Positions 18,732 through 28,688 are shown, numbered from the stretch's first letter. The stretch is 64,000 nucleotides of DNA from Rhodospirillales bacterium (GCA_016215555.1 JACRJC010000006.1:1-64000), one strand, 5' to 3'. The notes: a model not told the origin generated them from the letters alone. Made by a program: numbers and translations.

Positions 18732-20034
18732 GACCGTCCCAAGCGCCGGGCCCGTCCTGACGCCACAAGCGCATGTTTGGATACCAGGGGCTGTCGGGGC
18801 GATGCAGCATCCAGCGCCAGTCGGGCAGGAAGGGCAGCATCAGCCAGCAAGGCAGGCCCAGCGCCCCGGCCAGATGGGCGACCGAACTATCCACGGAAAT
18901 CGTCAAATCGAGATTGGCGGCCAGGCCGGCGCTGTCGCCCCAGTCTTGCAAGTCAGGTCCGGCATTGAAGATGGGCGGCGGATGGGGGCCGGGATCGGGT
19001 TGCAGGCCGATCCAGGAAATGCCCTCCATGTCCAGCAAGGGCGTGAGCAGGCTTGGGTTCAAGGACCGGTTGGCGTCGTTGGCATGCGCCGGATTGCCCC
19101 GCCAGGACAGGCCGATCTTCAATCCCTTGACGTCGCACAGGCGGTCTTTCCAAGCGGCGATGCGGTCCTTAGGCGCCGCCAGATAGGGCGTCTGTCCGGG
19201 AATGGTGGCAAGGCCGGTCTTCATCCGCCCCGGCACGGCCAGCAACGGCAATTGAACGTCATAGGCGGGCAGGGGATCGCCCTCGGCGAACAGGCCGTCC
19301 AGACCTTCCAACGACCTCAGAAGCGGATGCAATTGGCGCGGCGCCTGCAACAAGACCCGCATCCCTTTTTGCGCCAGCAAGGGAACATAGCGGCAGAACA
19401 TCAGCACATCGCCCAGGCCTTGCTCGGCCCACAACAGGATCGTTTGGCCGGGCCGTTCCTCGCCCGTCCAGGCCGGAGCCTTGAAATCGACCCTGTCCAA
19501 ATCAATCCCAGCCGCTTTCCAACGCCATTCCGCTTCGCGCCAGCCTTCTTCGAAATGACCCAGGGTCAGCAAGGTCAGTCCCAGATTGTAGCGTAATTGG
19601 GCATTGTCCGGCGCCAGCAGCGCCGCCTGACGGTAACAGTCTAGCCCCTTGTCGAAATCGCCGGTGTCCTGCAGCAGATTGGCCAGGTTCAGACGTATCT
19701 GCGCGTTGGCCGGATCCTGTTCGGCGGCCAGGCGCAGATTCAAGATGGCGCCCGCGATATCGCCGCCGGCTTTCAGGGCCATGCCCAAGGCAAGACGGCG
19801 TTGCGGATCGGACGGAGAAGATTTGAGAGATTCCAAAAGCCAGATCGCGGCTTCCTCGCTTTTGCCATCCTGCAAGGCGCACAGACCCAAAAGATGCATG
19901 GCTCCGTCATGGATCGGCAGTGCGGCAAGGACTTGGTGCGCCAGTTTGGCGGCCAAACTGTGATGGCCGTCACTGAAAGACTGAACCGCATCCCGGTACG
20001 AGGTTTCTATCCAGGACAGTAGGGGGTTGGTCAT
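18688..20034 (-). CDS. TPR protein with GT9-like glycosyltransferase domain
   Basis: This is a 448-aa cytoplasmic protein. The N-terminal ~170 residues are four to five TPR units (AMHLLGLCALQDGKSEEAAIWLLES, ALGMALKAGGDIAGAILNLRLA, IRLNLANLLQDTGDFDKGLDCY, LRYNLGLTLLTLGHFEEGWREAEW). The C-terminal half resembles family 9 heptosyltransferase-like glycosyltransferases, with ILLWAEQGLGDVLMFCRYVPLL as the first Rossmann motif and DLTISVDSSVAHLAGALGLPCWLML as the nucleotide-sugar site. Such TPR-GT proteins are common in Rhodospirillales and often glycosylate flagellins or surface proteins; the target is unknown. A GAGGA Shine-Dalgarno supports ATG 20034. Confidence 0.88.
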   Translation of the reverse strand: MTNPLLSWIETSYRDAVQSFSDGHHSLAAKLAHQVLAALPIHDGAMHLLGLCALQDGKSEEAAIWLLESLKSSPSDPQRRLALGMALKAGGDIAGAILNLRLAAEQDPANAQIRLNLANLLQDTGDFDKGLDCYRQAALLAPDNAQLRYNLGLTLLTLGHFEEGWREAEWRWKAAGIDLDRVDFKAPAWTGEERPGQTILLWAEQGLGDVLMFCRYVPLLAQKGMRVLLQAPRQLHPLLRSLEGLDGLFAEGDPLPAYDVQLPLLAVPGRMKTGLATIPGQTPYLAAPKDRIAAWKDRLCDVKGLKIGLSWRGNPAHANDANRSLNPSLLTPLLDMEGISWIGLQPDPGPHPPPIFNAGPDLQDWGDSAGLAANLDLTISVDSSVAHLAGALGLPCWLMLPFLPDWRWMLHRPDSPWYPNMRLWRQDGPGAWDGLIRRLSSALRSFPR

Positions 20035-20157
20035 CTTGTCCTCGGTTTGCCAGGGGTGGCGGGATCATTCAAGAATTGATAAATTAGTATATGAATCCCC
20101 GATTGAAACGGATATGAACATAACAAGTCTTGCGGCTATGGAAACAGGTCTTTGAGC

Positions 20158-20574
20158 ATGAACGGAAATTCGATTGCCTGGAACAGCTATACGGTCCTTA
20201 TCGCCGACGACAACACGCATTTCCGCTGGTTGATGCGCTCGTTTCTGACATCGTTCGGGGTCGGATCGATCCTTGAGGCCGCCAACGGCGCCGACGCCAT
20301 CCAAACGCTGCATAACAGCGTGGTCGATGTCGCCCTGGTCGATATCGGCATGGAGCCGATCAACGGCTTGTGGTTCGTGCAGATGTTCAAGAACGATCCC
20401 GATGCCAAGAACAGGAATATGTTGACCCTTTTGGTGACAGGCAACGCCACGCCCGAGAACATTCAAACCGCTTTGAAAGCCGGCGTTCAGGACGTCATCA
20501 GCAAGCCCTTGTCGGCCAAGACTTTGGAAGAGCGTCTGAAACGCCAACTGGCGCGCTATTCCGGACGGAGTTAG
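20158..20574 (+). CDS. Single-domain response regulator
   Basis: This is a stand-alone receiver domain of 138 aa. The acidic pocket is VLIADDNTHFRWLM, the phospho-acceptor is Asp62 in VALVDIGMEPING, the Thr/Ser position is in LLVTGNATPENI, and the Lys is in VISKPLSAKTLEERL. It has no output domain. The hybrid kinase gene starts 5 bp downstream, so the receiver is probably its partner or an input to its HPt domain. ATG 20158 is used; a TTG two codons upstream is less likely. Confidence 0.9.
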   Translation: MNGNSIAWNSYTVLIADDNTHFRWLMRSFLTSFGVGSILEAANGADAIQTLHNSVVDVALVDIGMEPINGLWFVQMFKNDPDAKNRNMLTLLVTGNATPENIQTALKAGVQDVISKPLSAKTLEERLKRQLARYSGRS

Positions 20575-20578
20575 CCGC

Positions 20579-23167
20579 TTGCCGCCGGTGGAGAGGATCA
20601 TCGATTCCTGTCCTCATGGCGCGGCCCTTGCCGATGGCGCCTCAGCCGAAATCAAACACGCCAATCAGCCTTTCAAGATTTTGCTTGATCGCATGGGCGA
20701 CGAGGATCGGCGCCGGCTGGACGATGCGATCAAATCCGGGCAATCGGCCCTTCTGTATTGTTGCGACGGCGCCATTGGCCTGACCTTCGAGCCCTTGGCG
20801 GGCGATGCCGGCGCCGAGACCCTGATCTGGGCCATCGACATCTCGCAAGCCGATCCCTTGCTGTTCCTGCTTGACGCGGCCCCGGTGCCGCTGGTGATCA
20901 GCAGCCTGAAAACCGGCACCCTGCTGATGGTCAACGAGCGGGCCGCCGCCATGGTCGGTTATCGCAAGTCCGACATCACCGGGCGATTCGCCGGCGATTT
21001 CTACGCCGCCCAGGATGATCGCCGGCGATTGCTGGACACCATCCGCGAGAAGGGCAGCATCGCCGATTTCGAGACCAGCTTTCTGCACAGCGACGGCCAT
21101 CGCGTCTGGGTGCTCTATTCGGCGATTCTCTTTTCCTTCAAGGGCGAGCAGGCCCTGCTGGCGGCGATTACCGACATTTCCCGGCTAAAGGAAATGGACG
21201 AGATGGTCAAATCAAGCGAGGAACGCTATCGCACCATCATCGATTCGACCAGCGAGGGATTCTGGATGATCGATGGGGCGACCCGCGTCACGTTGGATGT
21301 CAACCAGTCGCTTTGCGCCATGCTTGGTTTCTCGCGCGAAGATTTGCTGGGGGCAACGCTTGTCGATTTCGTCGATGACGAGCGCAAGGTTGAAATGGCC
21401 GTTCAGACCGAACGCATCCTGGCAAGCGAACAGTGCGATTTCGATATTGACTTGAAGACGTGCCAGGGAATGGTTTTGCCCTGCCATTTCAAGGCGGCGC
21501 GCTTTTCCGATCCCTTATTGCATTCCGTGCAGGCCTTCGCCTTCATTACCGACATCACGCCCCGAAAAGAAGCTGAAAAGGCGCTGAAGGAAGCCAAGGA
21601 GGAGGCCGAGGCCGCCGCCAAGGCCAGGGCCGACTTCCTGGCAGTGATGAGCCATGAAATCCGCACTCCCATGAACGGCGTTCTGGGCATGGCCAGATTG
21701 CTGTTGGATCTGCCCTTGGGCGAACGCCAGCGCCAATGCGCCGAAACAATCCAGCATTCCGGTCAGTCGCTGATGGTTCTGCTCAACGACATTCTCGATC
21801 TGTCGAAGGTCGAGGCGGGCAAGCTGACGCTGGAAAGCATCGCCTTCGATCCTCGCCGGCTGTTCGGCGAGTTGCGACAATTGATGGCTCCTCGGGCTTT
21901 CGAGAAAAGGCTTCAATTGATTGAGCGCGTCGATAGCGGCGTGCCGCCATATCTGGTCGGCGATCCATCGCGGTTGCGCCAGGTGCTTTTGAATCTGATT
22001 AGCAACGCCCTGAAATTCACCGAGCGCGGTTCAATCACTTTGTCCGCCGATTTTCTTGGCATGCAGGGCGATGGCAGGGCCAGGCTGCGTCTGTCGGTGG
22101 CCGATACCGGCATCGGCATCGATGCCGATGTGCAGAAATTGCTTTTCAGTGAATTCGCACAGGCCGACGCTTCGATCGCAAGACGTTTCGGCGGCACCGG
22201 TCTTGGCCTGGCCATCAGCGCCAGATTGGCCGAAGCCATGGACGGCAAGATCGAGATTTCCAGCCAGCCCAATCAGGGCAGCCTGTTTTGGATCGATCTT
22301 GATCTGCCGGTGGCGCAGTCTGTCGAAACCAGGGAGGAAAGCCTCGCTAGCGTTCCGCCCCTGACCATCCTGGTCGCCGAGGACAACGCCATCAACCGTC
22401 AGGTCATTCAAGGCATTCTGCAAGCGCGCGGTCATAGCGTGCATCTGGTCGAGGATGGATTCCAAGCCCTGACCGCCGTGGAAATGGGGCAGTTCGACGT
22501 CGTGTTGATGGATGGCTGGATGCCGGTCATGGATGGAATTGAAGCGGCGCGAAAAATCCGTGGTCTTGCCGATCCGGCCAAGGCGGGCATCGCCATCATC
22601 GCCATGACCGCCAATGTGTCGGAAGCGGATGTGCAGACCTATCTGGCGGCGGGGATGGACGATGCCTTGGGCAAACCGGTCGAGCTTGACCGCCTGGATA
22701 TGGCCTTGTCGAAAGTGGCCTGCAGATTGGGTCGAAACCTTCCGTTGAATATTGTTGCCGGCAATGAAGTCGAGGCGCGGCCTGCCCCCGAACCGGTTAT
22801 GCCCCCGGTCCTGAATGACGGCATTCTCGGCGAGTTGTTGAGCATCCTTGGCCCGGGACGGCTCGAGGAAGGTTTTGCGCCGCTCCCGGACCATTGGCGG
22901 GAGCGGGCCGGGCAATTGGTCAAGGCGGCGCAAATACCGGATTGGGCCAGCGTGGCGCGTTTGGCCCATGATTTGAAAGGCACTTCCGGCTGCTTCGGCT
23001 TGTCTGGGTTATCGGCCTATGCCCATGACATCGAATCAATGTCTAAGGCCGACAATTGCGATCACGACAAACTGACGGGCTTGATTGAAGGCCTGCCCTC
23101 CGTTATTGAAACCGGACTCGCCGCCCTGGCGGCCTGGCGCAGCCTGCAAAGTCAAACCAGTTTATAG
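20579..23167 (+). CDS. Hybrid sensor histidine kinase (PAS-PAS-HisKA-HATPase-REC-HPt)
   Basis: This is a soluble hybrid kinase of 862 aa with no transmembrane segment. Two PAS domains (about residues 90-205 and 215-335) are followed by a short coiled coil (AEKALKEAKEEAEAAAKAR). HisKA has His359 in MSHEIRTPMNG, and the ATPase domain has NLISNALKFTERG, DTGIGID and GGTGLGLAI. A receiver has Asp645 (VVLMDGWMPVMDG), and a C-terminal HPt domain has His797 (ARLAHDLKGTSGCFGL). This is a complete phosphorelay in one chain, like BarA/ArcB minus the membrane part. The start is TTG with GGAG 8 bp upstream; a GTG at 20588 is possible. Confidence 0.93.
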   Translation: MPPVERIIDSCPHGAALADGASAEIKHANQPFKILLDRMGDEDRRRLDDAIKSGQSALLYCCDGAIGLTFEPLAGDAGAETLIWAIDISQADPLLFLLDAAPVPLVISSLKTGTLLMVNERAAAMVGYRKSDITGRFAGDFYAAQDDRRRLLDTIREKGSIADFETSFLHSDGHRVWVLYSAILFSFKGEQALLAAITDISRLKEMDEMVKSSEERYRTIIDSTSEGFWMIDGATRVTLDVNQSLCAMLGFSREDLLGATLVDFVDDERKVEMAVQTERILASEQCDFDIDLKTCQGMVLPCHFKAARFSDPLLHSVQAFAFITDITPRKEAEKALKEAKEEAEAAAKARADFLAVMSHEIRTPMNGVLGMARLLLDLPLGERQRQCAETIQHSGQSLMVLLNDILDLSKVEAGKLTLESIAFDPRRLFGELRQLMAPRAFEKRLQLIERVDSGVPPYLVGDPSRLRQVLLNLISNALKFTERGSITLSADFLGMQGDGRARLRLSVADTGIGIDADVQKLLFSEFAQADASIARRFGGTGLGLAISARLAEAMDGKIEISSQPNQGSLFWIDLDLPVAQSVETREESLASVPPLTILVAEDNAINRQVIQGILQARGHSVHLVEDGFQALTAVEMGQFDVVLMDGWMPVMDGIEAARKIRGLADPAKAGIAIIAMTANVSEADVQTYLAAGMDDALGKPVELDRLDMALSKVACRLGRNLPLNIVAGNEVEARPAPEPVMPPVLNDGILGELLSILGPGRLEEGFAPLPDHWRERAGQLVKAAQIPDWASVARLAHDLKGTSGCFGLSGLSAYAHDIESMSKADNCDHDKLTGLIEGLPSVIETGLAALAAWRSLQSQTSL

Positions 23168-23251
23168 AAGAATTCCTGCCCAGGTTCCGTTAGAATCAAG
23201 TCAAATTAAACGCATATCATTTGCGGCGCCTTTGTTTTATGGCGATAAGTG

Positions 23252-26200
23252 ATGAACAAGCTGCTTGAAAGTCAATTGCGCAAATGCCGTGCTGAGGACG
23301 GTTCGCTGGATCTGGATCAATTTCTGGATCTCGTTGAGCGTGCCTACGATTCGACCGAAACCGAACGCAAGATGCGTGATCGGGCTCTTGACGTCATGCA
23401 GTTGGAGTTGGAAGACGTTCACAAGCGGATCGTCGCCGAGGCCGAAGCCAGTTTCAACACGGTCATGGATATCGTCGGCGAAGGCGTGGTCATCATCGAC
23501 CAGGATGGTGTCGTCTTGCAATTCAACAAGGCGGCCGAGATTATTTTCGGCTATGAGGCCAAGGAAGTCCTTGGCCGCAGCGTCGATATGCTGATGGGGG
23601 AGAACGAGGCCTTTCTGCAAGACGGAGCCTTGGTGAATATTGTTTCGAAGGACGAGCCGGGCCATATCGGCCACGGCCGGGAAACCGTGGCCCGGCGCAA
23701 GAATGGCGAAATCTTTCCCGTCGATCTGTCGGTAGGCGAGCTGAAGGCGGGTGCTCAAGGGCGGCGCTTCCTGGGCACCATCCGCGACATCACCTTGCGC
23801 AAGCAAGCCGAAACCGAATTGCGCCAAAGCGAGAATCGTTTCCGCGATCTGGCGGGCTCGGCTTCGGATTGGTTCTGGGAAACCGACGAGAAGTACAAGC
23901 TTTCCTTCCTCTCCGAGCGTATCGGCGGCATTCTGGGCGTCAAATCGACGGCTTTGCTGGGCCATGACCACTTTGAATTGGGATTGGCCGACGACGATGC
24001 CGAGATGGCGGCTCAGCACCGCAACGACATCGACGCCAGGCTGCCCTTCCGCGATCTGGTTTTCCATGTCGGCCCGGTTGCCGGAAAAGACAGCAAGATT
24101 GTGCGCATCAGCGGCCTGCCGACCTTCGACGAAGGCGGCGCCTTTCTGGGCTATCGTGGTCTGGGCGCCGACATCACCCGCGAAATGGAAGCCGAACGCC
24201 GGGCCAGAGCGGCGCAACAGCAATTGCTGGATGCCATGGAAAGCATCACCGACGGCATCGCCGTATTCGACGCCGGCGATTGCCTGCTTTCCAGCAACAG
24301 TGAATTTCGTAAATTCTTCATCGAATCCTCCGTTCTTGTCGAGGTTGGGCAGACCTTCGAGCAGTTGTTGTTAAGCGGCGTCTACCGTAAACTGGTCGAT
24401 CCGGCGCCACTTTCCTACGAGGCCTGGGTGGCGGCCCGCCTTTTGCACCACCGCGTGGCGACCGGCGAGCCGTTCGTCACAAGAACCATCGATGGCCACT
24501 GGTTCCAAAGCCGCGCCTACCGCATTTCCGACGGCGGCACCGTTTGCACACGCGCCGACATTACCCAGATGAAGCGGCGCGAGCAGGAGCTTGAAGCCTT
24601 GCGCCGCCAGTACGAACTGATTTTAGACACCGCCGACGAGGGCATCGTCGGCCTGGACGCCAGAGGGAATATCACTTTCGCCAACCGCGTCGCCGCGCAG
24701 ATGCTGTCCCGGAAGCCTGAAGACATGGTCGGAAAATGCTTCATCGCCCTGGTCCAGCCCTTCTTGTATTCCGGCGCCGATTGCTTGACCGTGGATTCCT
24801 CGTTGGCCAGAACATTCGTCGAGGGAACATCGCAAAAATCCGACGATGAATTGTTCTGGCGCAGCGACGAAACCAATTTCCACGCCGAATTCCTGGCTGC
24901 GCCAATGATGGAAAACGACAAGGTCTCGGGCCTTGTCGTCGTTTTCCGCGACGTGACTTTGCGTCTGGCCTTCGAGCGCGCCTTGACGGATCACCAGCAT
25001 TTGCTGGAACAGCAAGTGGCCGAGCGAACCTCGAAGTTGATCGAAGAAGTCGAGGAGCGAACCAGAACCGAAGCCGCCTTGCGCGACTCCCAGGCCCGGT
25101 TGAAGAACATATCCGACAGCCTGTTTGAAAGCATCCTGGTCATCGACAATGGCGGACATGTCGTCTTCGCCAATCAGTCGGCCAAGAAAATGCTGGCTTG
25201 CGAGGGAATGTCGGAAGAGTTTGAAGGCAATCATGTCGATGCGTTGTTTACCTTGCTGCGCGATGACGCCACCATAAAGTTCGACCATTCCCCCTGGCGC
25301 GAGGTCATCGAAACCGCCCTCACCAAGCGGGACGACGATGCCGTCTTCATGACCTCTTCCGGGGCGTCGCTTGCCGTCGCCTATGCCTGCTCGCCCTTGC
25401 TGGAAGACAAGTCGCGCCGCTCGGCCATCATTTCATTCAGGGACATCAAGGCATTGAAACACGCCCAACGCGAAGCCTTGCATGCGTCGCGTCTGGCCAG
25501 CGTCGGCGAATTGGCCGCCGGCATCGCCCATGAAATCAACACGCCGATCCAATATATCGGAGACAATCTGCGATTCATCGGCGATTCGGTGGCCGACATC
25601 GCCAGCGTTCTGGCCGAGGCCCGCAAGCTTTCCGATGTTTTCGCCGCCGTCCCCGAAGCCTCGATCAAGGCTGTCGAGTTCCAGGCCCTGGCCGACAAGA
25701 TGGATCTGGATTATCTGCTCGATGAAACGCCGTCCGCCGTGCGTCAGTCCCTGGACGGGGTGGCGCAAGTAGCCAGGATCGTGCTCTCGATGAAGGAGTT
25801 CTCGCATCCGGGCTCGGGAACAAAATCGATGACCGACCTCAACCGGGCCATCGAGAACACGCTGGTCGTTTCGCGCAATACCTGGAAGCATGTGGCGGAA
25901 CTGGTTTGGACGCCCGATCCGGCATTGCCTCTCGTCGCCTGTCTGCCGGGCGAGATGAACCAGGTTTTCTTGAATATCATCGTCAACGCGGCGCACGCCA
26001 TCGAAGGTTCTGGCAAGAAATTGCCCGGCAAGATCACGGTCTCGACGGCAAGGTGCGGTGACGGTTGCGTTGAAATCAGGATCGCCGACACGGGAACCGG
26101 CGTTCCCCTATCCATCCGCGACAAGATTTTCGATCCGTTCTTCACCACCAAGGGGGTGGGCAAGGGGACCGGCCAGGGGTTGGCGATCAGCCGGGACGTG

Positions 26201-26323
26201 GTCGTCACCAAGCATAATGGACAGCTTCTCCTTGATAGCAAGGAGGGCGAGGGTGCAGAATTCATCATCCGTCTGCCCATCAACGAAAGCGGCGGCAAGC
26301 CACAACTGGACGTGGGGCTATGA
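23252..26323 (+). CDS. Multi-PAS soluble sensor histidine kinase
   Basis: This is a 1,023-aa cytoplasmic kinase. After an N-terminal helical region come five PAS-like domains, at about residues 65-185, 190-310, 325-440, 450-570 and 610-725. Clear PAS cores include GVVIIDQDGVVLQFNKAAE, GIVGLDARGNITFANRVAA and ILVIDNGGHVVFANQSAKK. A coiled coil (HLLEQQVAERTSKLIEEVEE) precedes the fifth. The HisKA box is SVGELAAGIAHEINTPIQYI with His760, and the ATPase domain has NIIVNAAHAIEG, DTGTGVP and KGTGQGLAI. There is no receiver of its own. The stop overlaps the start of the REC-HDOD gene (ATGA), so that regulator is its likely partner. Confidence 0.93.
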   Translation: MNKLLESQLRKCRAEDGSLDLDQFLDLVERAYDSTETERKMRDRALDVMQLELEDVHKRIVAEAEASFNTVMDIVGEGVVIIDQDGVVLQFNKAAEIIFGYEAKEVLGRSVDMLMGENEAFLQDGALVNIVSKDEPGHIGHGRETVARRKNGEIFPVDLSVGELKAGAQGRRFLGTIRDITLRKQAETELRQSENRFRDLAGSASDWFWETDEKYKLSFLSERIGGILGVKSTALLGHDHFELGLADDDAEMAAQHRNDIDARLPFRDLVFHVGPVAGKDSKIVRISGLPTFDEGGAFLGYRGLGADITREMEAERRARAAQQQLLDAMESITDGIAVFDAGDCLLSSNSEFRKFFIESSVLVEVGQTFEQLLLSGVYRKLVDPAPLSYEAWVAARLLHHRVATGEPFVTRTIDGHWFQSRAYRISDGGTVCTRADITQMKRREQELEALRRQYELILDTADEGIVGLDARGNITFANRVAAQMLSRKPEDMVGKCFIALVQPFLYSGADCLTVDSSLARTFVEGTSQKSDDELFWRSDETNFHAEFLAAPMMENDKVSGLVVVFRDVTLRLAFERALTDHQHLLEQQVAERTSKLIEEVEERTRTEAALRDSQARLKNISDSLFESILVIDNGGHVVFANQSAKKMLACEGMSEEFEGNHVDALFTLLRDDATIKFDHSPWREVIETALTKRDDDAVFMTSSGASLAVAYACSPLLEDKSRRSAIISFRDIKALKHAQREALHASRLASVGELAAGIAHEINTPIQYIGDNLRFIGDSVADIASVLAEARKLSDVFAAVPEASIKAVEFQALADKMDLDYLLDETPSAVRQSLDGVAQVARIVLSMKEFSHPGSGTKSMTDLNRAIENTLVVSRNTWKHVAELVWTPDPALPLVACLPGEMNQVFLNIIVNAAHAIEGSGKKLPGKITVSTARCGDGCVEIRIADTGTGVPLSIRDKIFDPFFTTKGVGKGTGQGLAISRDVVVTKHNGQLLLDSKEGEGAEFIIRLPINESGGKPQLDVGL

Positions 26324-27531
26324 GCGATCTCGTGCGCATTCTGTTCGTCGATGACGAGCCGAACATTCTAAGCGGCCTCAAACGCCTGATGCACAACATG
26401 CGCGCTAGCTGGGACATGTCCTTCGCCGGCTCGGCCGACGAGGCTCTGGCCTTGCTTGAAAAGGCGCCTTACGACGTCGTGGTCTCGGACATGCGTATGC
26501 CGGGCATGGATGGCGCCCAGTTGCTCGATCTGGTTCGTCGCAAGCATCCCGGAACCATCCGCGTCATTCTGTCCGGCTACGCCGACTCGGAATCTGTTTT
26601 GCGTACGGTCGGCCCCGCGCATGTCTATCTGGCCAAGCCCTGCGATCCCCGCGCGTTGCAAGACGCCATCACGCGCCCGATGACCCTGCGTAAGCGCCTG
26701 AACAGTCCAGAAATGCAGGTGCTTCTTGCCGGCCTGACCAATCTGCCCAGCCTGCCGGAAGTCTTTTTGCGCCTGAAAGAAGAATTGCAATCGCCCAATG
26801 CCTCGGCGGCTTCGGTGGCGGAAATCATTTCCGCTGATCTGGCGATGACGGCGGAAATCCTGCGTTTGACCAATTCGGCCTATTTCTCGACGGCCATGAA
26901 GGTGACTTCGACGGCGCACGCGGTGCGCATGTTGGGCATGGAAATCATTCAGTCCCTGGTTTTGCGCATCGGCATCTTCCGTCAATTCTCGGGCCCGCCA
27001 TCCGGGACGGCGCTGCTCAAGGACGTCAACGAGTACAGCTTGATGATTTCCAAGCTCGCCGAAATCATCGCCAAGGCCGAGGGCATGGACCATCTGGTCG
27101 TGACCCAGGCGCAGTGTGCCGGCATGCTGTCGCCGGTTGGCGTTTTGGTGCTTCTGGACGCCAAGGGCAGCGTCTATCGCAATGTTCTAAGCAAGGTCGG
27201 CCCCGAGAAGACGCTATATATGGCGGAAAACGAGTCCTTCGGCGTCAATCATCACTTGATCGGCGCCTATCTGCTGGGGCTGTGGGGATTCAAGGACAGT
27301 CTCATCGAGGCGGTGGCCTTCGCGCCAAACCCCAGCCAGACCGAGGGCCAGGAAAACCAGACTCTGACGGCTGTGCATGCGGCCCTGGCCCTGGGCCCGC
27401 GTTTTCCTGCCTTGCCGCCCGATCTGGCGGGAGCGGAACTGCTCGATCATGCCTACTTGGCCCGGGTCGGGCGGGACGATAGAATCGAAACTTGGCGCGA
27501 ACTCGTGTCAGCCACCATGTCGAGGAAATGA
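26320..27531 (+). CDS. Response regulator with HDOD output domain
   Basis: This protein of 403 aa has a receiver domain (residues 1-125) with ILFVDDEPNILSGL, phospho-acceptor Asp57 in VVVSDMRMPGMDG, and VILSGYAD. Its HDOD domain (about 135-340) includes LTNLPSLPEVFLRLKEEL, IISADLAMTAEILRLTNSAYF and TAHAVRMLGMEIIQSLVL. HDOD domains are metal-poor relatives of HD phosphohydrolases and usually act as signalling scaffolds rather than enzymes. Translational coupling by overlap with the upstream kinase gene, and the close REC-HD-GYP-like gene downstream, argue for one transcript. Confidence 0.93.
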   Translation: MSDLVRILFVDDEPNILSGLKRLMHNMRASWDMSFAGSADEALALLEKAPYDVVVSDMRMPGMDGAQLLDLVRRKHPGTIRVILSGYADSESVLRTVGPAHVYLAKPCDPRALQDAITRPMTLRKRLNSPEMQVLLAGLTNLPSLPEVFLRLKEELQSPNASAASVAEIISADLAMTAEILRLTNSAYFSTAMKVTSTAHAVRMLGMEIIQSLVLRIGIFRQFSGPPSGTALLKDVNEYSLMISKLAEIIAKAEGMDHLVVTQAQCAGMLSPVGVLVLLDAKGSVYRNVLSKVGPEKTLYMAENESFGVNHHLIGAYLLGLWGFKDSLIEAVAFAPNPSQTEGQENQTLTAVHAALALGPRFPALPPDLAGAELLDHAYLARVGRDDRIETWRELVSATMSRK

Positions 27532-27533
27532 CC

Positions 27534-28688
27534 ATGCCGGATAGAGTTCTTTTGGTCGATGACGATCTCAATCTGCTGTCGGGTCTGTCGCGCCATTTGC
27601 GCCGCGATTTCGAGATCGTGACGGCGCCTGGCGGCAAACAGGCTTTAGTCGCCGTCGAGGACGCCATGTTGACCAACCAGCCTTTCGCCGTGGTTCTGTG
27701 CGACATGCGCATGCCGGTCATGGACGGCATCGAGACCCTGCGGGCCATCCGCAACCTAGCGCCCGAGACGGTGCGCATGATGTTGACCGGCAATGCCGAC
27801 CAGCAAACGGCTATCGACGCCATCAATGAAGGCAGCATCTTTCGTTTCTTCAACAAGCCGTGCCCGTCCGAACTGCTGTCCGACGGCTTGAAGGCGGGCT
27901 GCGAGCAGTATCGTCTGGTCACGGCCGAGCGCGATCTGCTTGAAAAAACCCTGGCCGGCAGCATCAAGGTGCTGGTTGATGTGGTGTCGTTCAACGATCC
28001 CGTCGCCTACGCCCAGGCGACGCGCCTGCGCGAGTTGGTTCGACGCATGCTGCAGGCGCTGGAGATGCCGATGCGCTGGCAGTTGGACATCGCGGCCATG
28101 CTGCTGTTCATCGGACAGGTGGCGATTCCGCCCGAAGTCATCGCCAAGCTGCGCGACGGCAAGCCGCTGACCGAGCCCGAAAAGCAGGTGGTGGCCCGCG
28201 CTCCCGAGGCCGGTCGGTCACTTATCGCCAATATCCCGCGCCTGTCCCAAGTGGCCGAGATCGTCTATCTGCAAGACAAGGGATTCGACGGCAGCGGTTA
28301 TCCGACATCCGGACCCACGGGCAAGGACATTCCCTTCGACGCCAGGCTGTTGAAGATTCTGAAGGATCTGGTCGAGATGGCGCGCGGCAAGTCGCTGACC
28401 CGCGATATCTTCGGCGCCCTTGAACGCAAAGCGGCGCAATACGATCCCGAGATTCTGCGCAAGGTGCGCCTGCATTTGGAAGAGGTGGTGCCCGACGTGC
28501 CGCCCGAGGAGATCGAAATATCGGTCAGCGCCTTGAAACCCGGCCTGATGGTGACCAGCGACATTCTTCTGGAAAACGGTCATTTGATTCTGGCCGCCGG
28601 CACAAGGCTGTCCGAGGTTCAGGTCGAGCGCCTGCGCAGCCTGCGCCAGATTTTCCCCTTCGTCGATCGGATCAAGGTTCGGGTCTGA
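27534..28688 (+). CDS. Response regulator with degenerate HD-GYP domain
   Basis: This is a 384-aa protein with an N-terminal receiver (VLLVDDDLNLLSGL, Asp57 in VVLCDMRMPVMDG, MMLTGNAD, FFNKPCPSELL) and a C-terminal HD-GYP-type fold. The GYP end is intact (KGFDGSGYPTSGPTGKDIPFDARLL), but the metal-binding residues are gone. The usual HDIGK reads LFIGQ, the HPEIG His reads APEAG, and the HHE before DGSGYP reads YLQDK. It is therefore unlikely to hydrolyse c-di-GMP. ATG 27534 has AGGA 7 bp upstream; ATG 27528 overlaps the HDOD stop and is also possible. Confidence 0.9.
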   Translation: MPDRVLLVDDDLNLLSGLSRHLRRDFEIVTAPGGKQALVAVEDAMLTNQPFAVVLCDMRMPVMDGIETLRAIRNLAPETVRMMLTGNADQQTAIDAINEGSIFRFFNKPCPSELLSDGLKAGCEQYRLVTAERDLLEKTLAGSIKVLVDVVSFNDPVAYAQATRLRELVRRMLQALEMPMRWQLDIAAMLLFIGQVAIPPEVIAKLRDGKPLTEPEKQVVARAPEAGRSLIANIPRLSQVAEIVYLQDKGFDGSGYPTSGPTGKDIPFDARLLKILKDLVEMARGKSLTRDIFGALERKAAQYDPEILRKVRLHLEEVVPDVPPEEIEISVSALKPGLMVTSDILLENGHLILAAGTRLSEVQVERLRSLRQIFPFVDRIKVRV

